From the NCBI RefSeq assembly GCF_010727325.1, contig NZ_AP022565.1:2976001-3040000 (forward strand): a stretch of DNA of 64,000 nucleotides, in the 5' to 3' direction. The notes below the pieces were generated by a model. That model was given only the letters and a program-made list of their open reading frames with translations, made no database searches and had not been told where the DNA came from. This document shows positions 57,739 to 64,000 of the stretch, piece after piece; position 1 is the stretch's first letter, and every line of letters starts with the position of its first letter. Source of the stretch: Mycolicibacterium alvei (GTDB taxonomy: Bacteria; Actinomycetota; Actinomycetes; Mycobacteriales; Mycobacteriaceae). The position numbers were made by a program, and so were the translations under genes.

Positions 57739-59058
57739 GTGATTCCGCTGAGTTGGAAATACGTCGAGACCCGCACCGACGACGACTTCGTCGTGGCCCC
57801 CGGGGAACGACTCGATTGGGCCAGCACCATCGGCATCGGTGCCCAGCACGTGGTGGCCATGTTCGGTGCCACGTTCCTGGTCCCGGTGCTCACCGGCTTT
57901 CCACCCGCCACCACTCTGCTGTTCTCCGGCGTCGGGACCATTCTGTTCCTGCTGATCACCGGCAACCGGTTGCCGAGCTATCTGGGGTCGAGTTTCGCGG
58001 TGATCGCCCCGGTCACCGCGGCGGTGGCGTCACACGGAACCGGCAGTGCACTGGGCGGTTTGATCACCGTCGGGGTGCTGCTCATCCTCATCGGCGCAGT
58101 GGTGCACCTGATCGGGACCCGGTGGATCGACCTGACCCTGCCGCCGGTGGTGACGGGTGCGATCGTCGCACTGATCGGCTTCAACCTGGCCCCGGCGGCC
58201 AAGGCCAATTTCGAGAAGGGCCCGCTGGTCGGGTTGGTGACATTGGTGTTGCTGGTCGCGACGCTGGCGTTCTTCAAGGGGCTGGTCGGCCGGTTGGCGA
58301 TCTTCGGCGCGGTCGTGATCGGCTATCTGCTGGCGCTGGCCCTCGGCGACGTGGACACCGCGGCGATAGCCTCGGCACCGTGGCTGGGGCTGCCCGAGTT
58401 CCACACCCCGACGTTCAGTCTCGCGGTGCTACCGCTGTTCCTGCCCGCGGTGATCGCCCTGGTCGCCGAGAACATCGGGCACGTCAAGTCGGTGGGACAG
58501 ATGACCGGCACCGACCTCGATCCGATGATCGGCCGGGCGCTGGCCGCCGACGGGGTGGCCACCGTGCTGGCCGGTGCCGGCGGCGGTTCGGCCACCACCA
58601 CCTACGCCGAGAACATCGGGGTGATGGCGGCCACCCGGGTCTACTCGCCGGCCGCCTACTGGGTCGCCGCGACAGTGGCGATCGTATTGTCGTTGTGCCC
58701 CAAGGTCGGAGCGGCCATCTCGGCCATCCCGCCGGGTGTGCTGGGCGGAGCGACGATTGTGCTCTACGGCCTGGTCGGCATTCTGGGCGTGCGGATCTGG
58801 CTGACCAATCATGTGGACTTCTCCAAGCCGATCAACCAGATGACCGCGGCGATCCCGCTGATCATCGGGATCGCCGACTTCACCTGGCAATGGGGATCTC
58901 TGGTGTTCACCGGGATCGCGTTGGGCTCCATCGCCGCGCTGCTGGTCTATCACGGCATGCGACTGCTGGAACACCTCGGCAACCTGGCCCCGCCTAGGAG
59001 CCCAGGGCATTCACGGCCAGGGAAAACACCGACGGCAACGCCGCAGACACCGGCGTGA
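57739..59058 (+). CDS. Uracil/xanthine permease (NCS2 family, UraA type)
   Basis: 439 residues from the GTG at 57739. NCS2 landmarks: QHVVAMFGATFLVP (about 34-47), AENIGHVKSVGQMTG with the catalytic-type Glu (about 241-255) and the UraA-like GGGSATTTYAENIGVMAATRVYS (about 282-304). About 14 membrane segments. Proton-coupled nucleobase importer, most likely for uracil. Its 3' end overlaps the convergent FAD-hydroxylase gene by 65 bp; the tail is Pro/Thr-rich. Confidence 0.9.
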   Translation: MIPLSWKYVETRTDDDFVVAPGERLDWASTIGIGAQHVVAMFGATFLVPVLTGFPPATTLLFSGVGTILFLLITGNRLPSYLGSSFAVIAPVTAAVASHGTGSALGGLITVGVLLILIGAVVHLIGTRWIDLTLPPVVTGAIVALIGFNLAPAAKANFEKGPLVGLVTLVLLVATLAFFKGLVGRLAIFGAVVIGYLLALALGDVDTAAIASAPWLGLPEFHTPTFSLAVLPLFLPAVIALVAENIGHVKSVGQMTGTDLDPMIGRALAADGVATVLAGAGGGSATTTYAENIGVMAATRVYSPAAYWVAATVAIVLSLCPKVGAAISAIPPGVLGGATIVLYGLVGILGVRIWLTNHVDFSKPINQMTAAIPLIIGIADFTWQWGSLVFTGIALGSIAALLVYHGMRLLEHLGNLAPPRSPGHSRPGKTPTATPQTPA

Positions 59059-60010
59059 TACCGGCGCGAACCGGACCGAAACCGCTGCCGTGCAACAGGG
59101 CCGCGGTCAGCAACCGGTAGCGACGGGTCAACGCACGCCACTGCCGGTCGTAGGCATCGGGGCGGTCCGCGCGGATGCATCCGACCAGGAGTTCGGCCGC
59201 ACCGAAGGCCAGACCCAACCCCTCCCCGGTCAACGCGTCGACGTAACCTGCCGCGTCACCGACCAACAACACCCGGCCCGCACTGCGGTGGCGGACCTTC
59301 TGACGTAGCGGTCCCGCGGCCCGATCCTGGCCGTGCTCAAGGCCGTTGATCCGCTCCATGAGCATCGGAAATGCCGCCAGGTGCTGGTCGAAGCCGCCGC
59401 GCTCCGAGGTCAGGATCGCTATCCCGACGTAGTTCTGGCCGATCGGCGTCACGTACGCCTCGGCGTCGGCGCCCCAGTAGACCTCGACACAATCCGACCA
59501 CGGCGGGATCTGGACATGACGCCGAATGCCCCAGCGGCGTCGCCTGCCCTCACCGCCGCTGAGCCCGAGCGCGCTGCGGATCGGTGAATGCAGGCCATCG
59601 GCGGCCGCCAGGTAGCGGGCCCGAAAACCCGCTGCGCTCACCGATGTCGAGTCCTGGGTCACCGGTCCCACCTCACCGTGCACCACCGGAACCCCGACCG
59701 CCGACGCCGCCTCCGACAGTGCGGTGTGCAGCACCGTGCGACGCACCCCACACCCGGACCCGTCGCGGAACCTGGCCTCGGCGGTGCGCCGGCCGTCCAG
59801 GTACCGAATACCCCAAAATGCCCGTCCGTCGATCTCGGCGCCCAGGCGCTGCAACTGCCGGACCGAGTGCGGCATCAGGCCCTCACCGCAGGCCTTGTCG
59901 ATCGGGCCGCTGCGCCGTTCCACCACCACGACCTCCAACCCGGCCCGCGCGGCGTGCACCGCGGTGGCCAGCCCGGCCGGGCCGCCACCCGCGACGAGCA
60001 GATCGATCAC
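58994..60010 (-). CDS. FAD-dependent hydroxylase (geranylgeranyl reductase-like)
   Basis: 338 residues from the GTG at 60010 in a GTGA overlap with the methyltransferase. Flavoprotein with GGGPAGLATAVHAARAG (about 7-23), RRSGPIDKACGEGLMP (about 31-46) and GDAAGYVDALTGEGLGLAFGAAE (about 263-285), the GD motif of group A hydroxylases and geranylgeranyl reductases. In type III PKS operons such an enzyme hydroxylates the alkyl-resorcinol to a quinol (SrsC role). The order PKS-methyltransferase-FAD enzyme here is the same. Confidence 0.88.
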   Translation of the reverse strand: MIDLLVAGGGPAGLATAVHAARAGLEVVVVERRSGPIDKACGEGLMPHSVRQLQRLGAEIDGRAFWGIRYLDGRRTAEARFRDGSGCGVRRTVLHTALSEAASAVGVPVVHGEVGPVTQDSTSVSAAGFRARYLAAADGLHSPIRSALGLSGGEGRRRRWGIRRHVQIPPWSDCVEVYWGADAEAYVTPIGQNYVGIAILTSERGGFDQHLAAFPMLMERINGLEHGQDRAAGPLRQKVRHRSAGRVLLVGDAAGYVDALTGEGLGLAFGAAELLVGCIRADRPDAYDRQWRALTRRYRLLTAALLHGSGFGPVRAGITPVSAALPSVFSLAVNALGS

Positions 60011-60516
60011 GACAAACCTTGCAATGCTTCGTTTTCGATACGGATCCGGGTCCGCAGCAGCGCGGCATTGGCCACGGTGAACACCAGGGCGGTGATCCAG
60101 GCGCCGCCGGCCAACGGCAACGCGGCCCCCTCGGTGATGACCGCGAGGTAGTTCGGGTGTGGAAGCAACCGGTACGGGCCGTCGACGACGCGCGTGGCAC
60201 CCGGCACCACCACGACCCGGGTATTCCACTGCCTGCCCAGCGTGGTGATGCACCACCAACGCAACGCCTGAGCGGCGAGCACCACCGCGACCATCACCGG
60301 GCCGAGGATGGGCGGCGGCCTGCGCCGGCGGGCTTCCGCCACGGCACCGATCAGCAGCGCACTGTGCAGCGCCACCATCAGCGGATAGTGGCCGGCCCCG
60401 AATTCCTTGCCACCGTGAGCGGTACTCCACTTCAGATTGCGTTTGGACACCACTAACTCGAGGACCCGTTCGGCGGCGACGAGGACGATCAGCGCGGTGA
60501 ATCTCTTGGCCGTCAT
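60007..60516 (-). CDS. Isoprenylcysteine methyltransferase-like membrane protein
   Basis: 169 residues, four to five membrane segments. The C-terminal part (GRQWNTRVVVVPGATRVVDGPYRLLPHPNYLAVITEG, about 94-130) carries the SAM-site pattern of ICMT-like enzymes (RVxxGPYRxxRHPxY type). Its role in comparable phenolic lipid operons is O-methylation (SrsB). Start shares one base with the PKS stop; the stop overlaps the FAD enzyme. Confidence 0.88.
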   Translation of the reverse strand: MTAKRFTALIVLVAAERVLELVVSKRNLKWSTAHGGKEFGAGHYPLMVALHSALLIGAVAEARRRRPPPILGPVMVAVVLAAQALRWWCITTLGRQWNTRVVVVPGATRVVDGPYRLLPHPNYLAVITEGAALPLAGGAWITALVFTVANAALLRTRIRIENEALQGLS

Positions 60517-61604
60517 CAGCGCCAGCGCAGCAGAACGAGTTCGGAACAGAAACCCGGACCCATGGCCATCATCACCCCGGGCGTATCCGACTCCGGCCGT
60601 TTGCGGATGGTGTCCCGCAGCACGTGCAGTACCGAGGACGACGACAGGTTGCCGACGTCGGCGAGCGACTGCCAGGTGAGATCCAGTGCATCCTCAGGCA
60701 ATCCGAGGGTTTCGATGATCGCCTCGATCACCTTCGGGCCGCCGGGATGGCTGACCCAGGCGGACACGTCCTCGACGGAAAGTCCGTGCGCACCGAGGAA
60801 CCCGGCGACGTCATCGCCCAGGTAGCGACCGACGAAGCTCGGTACCTCTGCGCTGAGAATGATCTCGAAGCCGGCGGAACCGATGTCCCAACCCATGGCG
60901 TGCAACGAATCCGGGTAGAGGTGACTGCGCGAGTCCAGCACATCGGGTCCGACCGGGTTGAGCTTGCGGGCCCGTTGCTCGCCTACGGCGACCACCGCGG
61001 CCGCACCGTCACCGAACAGCGCGCCGGCCACCAGCGTGGGGATTGCCGGATTGTGTTTGCGGGTCAGCGAACACAATTCGACCGACACCAGGACCGCCAC
61101 CTTGTCGGGCGCACCGCGCAGATAGTCGTTGAGCCGGGCGATGCCGGCGGCACCGGCCACACAACCCAGCCCGAAGATCGGGATGCGCCGCACATCGGGG
61201 CGCAGGCCGAGCCGCCCGGCGATGCGGGCATCCAGCGACGGGACCGCGGCGCCGGTGACGGTGGTGGTGACGATCAGGTCGACATCCTGCGGTCGCAGAC
61301 CCGCATCATCGAGTGCCCCGGACAGTGCGGCGCAGCCCAGTTCGGTTGCGTGTTCGATGAACAGGCTGTTGCTCTTGCCGAAATCATCGAGCTCGGCGTA
61401 TTCCTCGAGCGGCAGGACCAGATATCTGCTGTTCACCCTCGCGCTCTTGTGCAGAGCTCGCACCACGTCTTCGGACTCGGCGTATCCGGGCAGGTCCAGC
61501 AGGGCGCTCGTGACCTCGTCCTGGGTGTACCGATGGGGCGGCAGTACCGCGTGGACGCCGGCAATCGTGCTGTGGCTGGGCATTCCCGCGACGTTAATTC
61601 CCAT
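60516..61604 (-). CDS. Type III polyketide synthase
   Basis: 362 residues from the ATG at 61604; the ATG at 61583 is also possible. Chalcone-synthase fold with the Cys-His-Asn triad: Cys148 (GLGCVAG), His286 (SHPGGP), Asn319 (GNLSSSS), and the C-terminal [13 protein letters not shown]. Condenses malonyl-CoA onto a fatty acyl starter to give alkylpyrones or alkylresorcinols. First gene of the three-gene operon. In M. smegmatis a comparable operon (MSMEG_0808 region, from memory) makes polyketide quinones used as alternative electron carriers. Confidence 0.92.
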   Translation of the reverse strand: MGINVAGMPSHSTIAGVHAVLPPHRYTQDEVTSALLDLPGYAESEDVVRALHKSARVNSRYLVLPLEEYAELDDFGKSNSLFIEHATELGCAALSGALDDAGLRPQDVDLIVTTTVTGAAVPSLDARIAGRLGLRPDVRRIPIFGLGCVAGAAGIARLNDYLRGAPDKVAVLVSVELCSLTRKHNPAIPTLVAGALFGDGAAAVVAVGEQRARKLNPVGPDVLDSRSHLYPDSLHAMGWDIGSAGFEIILSAEVPSFVGRYLGDDVAGFLGAHGLSVEDVSAWVSHPGGPKVIEAIIETLGLPEDALDLTWQSLADVGNLSSSSVLHVLRDTIRKRPESDTPGVMMAMGPGFCSELVLLRWR

Positions 61605-61635
61605 ACCCCTACAACGGGGACCTACCCTCGACGGT

Positions 61636-63072
61636 TCAGCCGCGCTGCCGCTTGTCCCGCGCCGGGACGCCGTTGGGGCCCTCGATCGACCGGGCGTACG
61701 TGCCGACGGTGAACGCGATCGCCGATCCTATGATTCCGAGCGCACGCGCATCGACATTGTCGATAGTGTCGCGGCGGGTGTGATTGTTCGGATCGAAGGC
61801 GACCCCGGCCCGTCCGCCCCACAGCCGGGCCTGAACCTCGGTCTTGCGCTGTGACGATCCGGTGGTCGCGCCCCCGATCGGTACCCCGGCCTGCAGGAAC
61901 GGGTGGTAGTCGGAGTTGATGCCGATCGGCATGTCCGCGGGTCGCACCCCGGCCAGGTTGAGGTAACCGGCCATGGTCCGCTCGATGCCGGCCGAGCCCT
62001 CCGGTATCGGCTTGGGGTCGGTGGCCTGGCCGGACTGGTCTCCGTCGTAGGTGAAGAACCCGGCGTTGGGTGAGCCGACCATGTCGAAGTTCAGGTACAG
62101 CGCGAGATCGTCGAGTTCGCCGGGCGGCAGGCGGCGCACGTACTGTGTCGACCCGTCCAGTCCTATCTCCTCGGCACCCCAGAACGCGAACCGCACCGCG
62201 TTGGTCACCGTCGGCGAACTACCCAACTGCAGCGCGGTTTCCAGTACGGCAGCCACCCCCGACCCGTTGTCATTGATGCCGGGCCCGCCACCCACACTGT
62301 CCAGGTGCGCGCCGACGAGCACCACATCCGCGGCCGAACCGGTCTTGGTCTGCGCAGTCACGTTGCGGGATGTGACCATCTCGGCTTTGCCGTCGAGGGT
62401 CAACCGGACCGGGGCATCGGTGCGCCGCAGTGCCGCATCTGCATTCTCGTCGATGACACCGACCGGGACGGTGAGCTGACGGTAGTAGCCGGTACTGAAC
62501 AGCCCACCCGGAGCGGGCTGGCGCCCGCGGTTGACCACCAGCAGGCCCACCGCGCCCTTGTCCAACGCGGTGTTCTGTTTCGTCACAACGGAACACCCGA
62601 TGTCGTCGACGACCGCGATGGCGCCGGAGATGTCGACCGAGCCGTAGTCGGTGGCCGCGCATCCAGAGGGTTTGACCGGGCGCAACGTAGGCGCGTTGAG
62701 CCCGCCCGGCGCCGTCATCACCAGCATCGACGCCTGATCCACCGGGTAACTGCGCCCGGAAACATTCAGCGCCGGGTTACCTCCGCGCATCGAGCCCATT
62801 CGCTCGAACTCGGGGGTCTGTACGTCGAAACCTTTGTCCCGCAGCAGTTGTGCCACATAGTCGACGCTGGCGTCGTATCCGGGACTGCCGACCGATCGCT
62901 TGCCGTCATGACTGTCGGCGATCTCCTGGAGCTTGCGCAGGTGGGTGAACATGGCGTCGACGGTGATCCGGCCCGCCAGCTCCTCGGGCTCGACGGCCTT
63001 CGGCGTGGACTGTGCCGAGCAGGCCGCCAGTGCGGCACCGAGCAATATGACAGCGAGTCGACGCACCCTCAC
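61636..63072 (-). CDS. M28 family aminopeptidase lipoprotein (LpqL type)
   Basis: 478 residues with a lipobox (LGAALAACS, Cys about 18), so anchored to the outer face of the membrane. PA-domain insert (about 115-220) and the M28 zinc site: HLDS (about 264), Asp in NDNGSG, catalytic AEE (about 306-308), Asp in NFDMVGSPN and a late His in PNNHTRRDT. Cleaves N-terminal residues from peptides outside the cell. The start overlaps the next gene upstream (ATGA), a paralogue. Confidence 0.9.
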   Translation of the reverse strand: MRVRRLAVILLGAALAACSAQSTPKAVEPEELAGRITVDAMFTHLRKLQEIADSHDGKRSVGSPGYDASVDYVAQLLRDKGFDVQTPEFERMGSMRGGNPALNVSGRSYPVDQASMLVMTAPGGLNAPTLRPVKPSGCAATDYGSVDISGAIAVVDDIGCSVVTKQNTALDKGAVGLLVVNRGRQPAPGGLFSTGYYRQLTVPVGVIDENADAALRRTDAPVRLTLDGKAEMVTSRNVTAQTKTGSAADVVLVGAHLDSVGGGPGINDNGSGVAAVLETALQLGSSPTVTNAVRFAFWGAEEIGLDGSTQYVRRLPPGELDDLALYLNFDMVGSPNAGFFTYDGDQSGQATDPKPIPEGSAGIERTMAGYLNLAGVRPADMPIGINSDYHPFLQAGVPIGGATTGSSQRKTEVQARLWGGRAGVAFDPNNHTRRDTIDNVDARALGIIGSAIAFTVGTYARSIEGPNGVPARDKRQRG

Positions 63073-64000
63073 TGCGGGCTGATCTGGTGCCGGGTGCGGT
63101 CCGAGCGGATCGGTAAACCGTTGCGACCCCGCTGATCTTGGGCATACAGCCCGACAACGTAGGCGACTCCCTCACCATGAATCTGCATGGCATCCCGGTT
63201 CACGTGGTCAAGGGTATCGGTGTTCTTGTGGTAGTTCGGGTCGAACGGTTGATCCACCTCGCCGGCCCACAACTTGGCTTCCTCGGCGCTCATCTTGTCC
63301 TCGGCGCCCGAGAACAGCCCACCGGCGGGAACCCCGGCCATGGTGAACCCGTCGTAGTCGGACCGGCCGTCAAAACTAGTGTCGCGCGGTGTCTTTCCGG
63401 CGTTTTCCAGATATGCCGCCAAGGTGCGCTCGATTCCCGCCGAGCCCTCGGGGACGCGCGGCCGCCCCTGTTCGTCCAGCGGTGCGGACTGGTCGCCGTC
63501 ATAGGTGAAGTAACCCGCGTTGGGCGAGCCGAGCATGTCGAAGTTCAGGTACATGGCGATGTCCTTGAGTGCTTCGGTGTCCAGGGATTCGACATAGTTG
63601 TTCGAGCCGAGCAGACCCTTCTCCTCGGCCCCCCAGAAGCCGAACCGCACGGCATTGGCCACCTGCGGTGAATCACCCAGCTGCAGAGCGGTTTCCAGCA
63701 CTGCCGCGACACCGGAACCGTTGTCGTTGATGCCGGGGCCTTCGGGAACGCTGTCGAGGTGTGCCCCGACCATCACGACGTCCGAGGTGGATCCGGTCTT
63801 GGTCTGGGCGATGACATTGCGGGTGCGCTCGACGCGTACCCCGGCCACGAGTTTGATCGTGGTGGTACCGGGTGCGTTGCGTAGCCGGGTGCCCTCGTCC
63901 TTGGTGACGCTGACCACCGGGATCTTGACGTCGGTGTTGCGGCCCAGTGTGCCGCCCATCTTCTCGTCGTTGTCGGTGTTGACGACGATCATCGCGACGG
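63069..64000 (-). CDS. M28 family aminopeptidase (LpqL type), partial at window end
   Basis: Frame open to the edge; about 310 residues, the C-terminal two thirds of the protein, are visible. The M28 zinc motifs are complete ([52 protein letters not shown]). The start of the PA domain lies at the boundary. It resembles the neighbouring peptidase closely, which indicates a tandem duplication. Confidence 0.88.
   Translation of the reverse strand, partial: VAMIVVNTDNDEKMGGTLGRNTDVKIPVVSVTKDEGTRLRNAPGTTTIKLVAGVRVERTRNVIAQTKTGSTSDVVMVGAHLDSVPEGPGINDNGSGVAAVLETALQLGDSPQVANAVRFGFWGAEEKGLLGSNNYVESLDTEALKDIAMYLNFDMLGSPNAGYFTYDGDQSAPLDEQGRPRVPEGSAGIERTLAAYLENAGKTPRDTSFDGRSDYDGFTMAGVPAGGLFSGAEDKMSAEEAKLWAGEVDQPFDPNYHKNTDTLDHVNRDAMQIHGEGVAYVVGLYAQDQRGRNGLPIRSDRTRHQISPQ

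Noticed and set aside
1..64000. tRNA, rRNA, CRISPR arrays, insertion sequences or phage attachment sites
   Set aside because: No repeat-spacer structure, transposase, integrase or tRNA-like cloverleaf was noticed. Gene-free stretches are all shorter than 300 bp.

Overview
The window is high-GC, densely packed actinobacterial DNA. A complete Mce operon, MmpS-like and 13E12/DUF222 proteins, LpqL-type lipoproteins, a mycofactocin-type SDR and an F420/LLM-type oxidoreductase point to a mycobacterium, most likely a fast-growing Mycolicibacterium. About 45 kb (roughly 1.7-56.3 kb) is one large steroid or isoprenoid catabolic island. From memory, its content (kshA, kshB, kstD, hsaA, hsaB, hsaC, an hsaD-like hydrolase and a PadR regulator together) resembles the C-19+ steroid cluster of M. 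smegmatis. No database search was possible.

Layout. 0-1.65 kb: small exported proteins. 1.7-10.9 kb (minus): yrbEA-yrbEB-mceABCDEF importer operon ending at a strong terminator. 11.1-13.6 kb: meta-cleavage-product hydrolase (hsaD type), TetR and IclR regulators. 13.7-18.2 kb (minus): Baeyer-Villiger monooxygenase (BVMO), two SDRs, NTF2-like and EthD-like proteins. 18.3-23.05 kb (plus): kshB, hsaA, hsaC and a KstD-like flavoprotein, then a terminator. 23.1-27.8 kb (minus): sulfotransferase, MBL-fold hydrolase, SDR, zinc-type ADH and ketosteroid isomerase. 27.9-30.7 kb: two IclR regulators and an HSL-type esterase. 30.6-37.05 kb: old-yellow-enzyme reductase, Dabb protein, an HNH/DUF222 gene, SDR and a second BVMO. 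37.15-46.6 kb (plus): acyl-CoA ligase, ADH, ALDH, enoyl-CoA hydratase, paired acyl-CoA dehydrogenases, NTF2-like, SDR, esterase. 46.6-51.05 kb: LLM oxidoreductase, a TetR remnant, an unrecognised protein with an HxD...H motif, SDR, NTF2-like, KstR-like TetR. 51.07-56.3 kb: kshA with a small Cys-rich partner, kstD, padR, hsaB, PaaI-type thioesterase. 56.3-64 kb: unrelated genes (APC and uracil permeases, a SulP remnant, a type III PKS/methyltransferase/FAD-hydroxylase operon, two tandem M28 peptidase lipoproteins, the last cut by the window end).

How the genes work together (inference): the Mce system imports a steroid-like substrate. KstD and KshAB open ring B, HsaAB hydroxylates the aromatised A ring, HsaC cleaves it and the HsaD-like hydrolase splits the product. 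The BVMO, esterase, ADH, ALDH, ligase, ACAD and ECH genes form a plausible route from a ketone through an ester to a CoA thioester and beta-oxidation.

The most striking unexplained signal is a 14-bp motif (consensus TCCGCTGACCGGGA, imperfect dyad CCGnTnAnCGG). It occurs at eleven promoter-type positions, almost one per operon from the mce promoter to padR/hsaB, often 42-47 bp from the start codons on both sides of divergent pairs. It is absent from the flanking unrelated genes. It looks like the operator of a single cluster-wide regulator, with the PadR or the KstR-like TetR as candidates. Three other perfect or near-perfect palindromes sit beside the three IclR genes.
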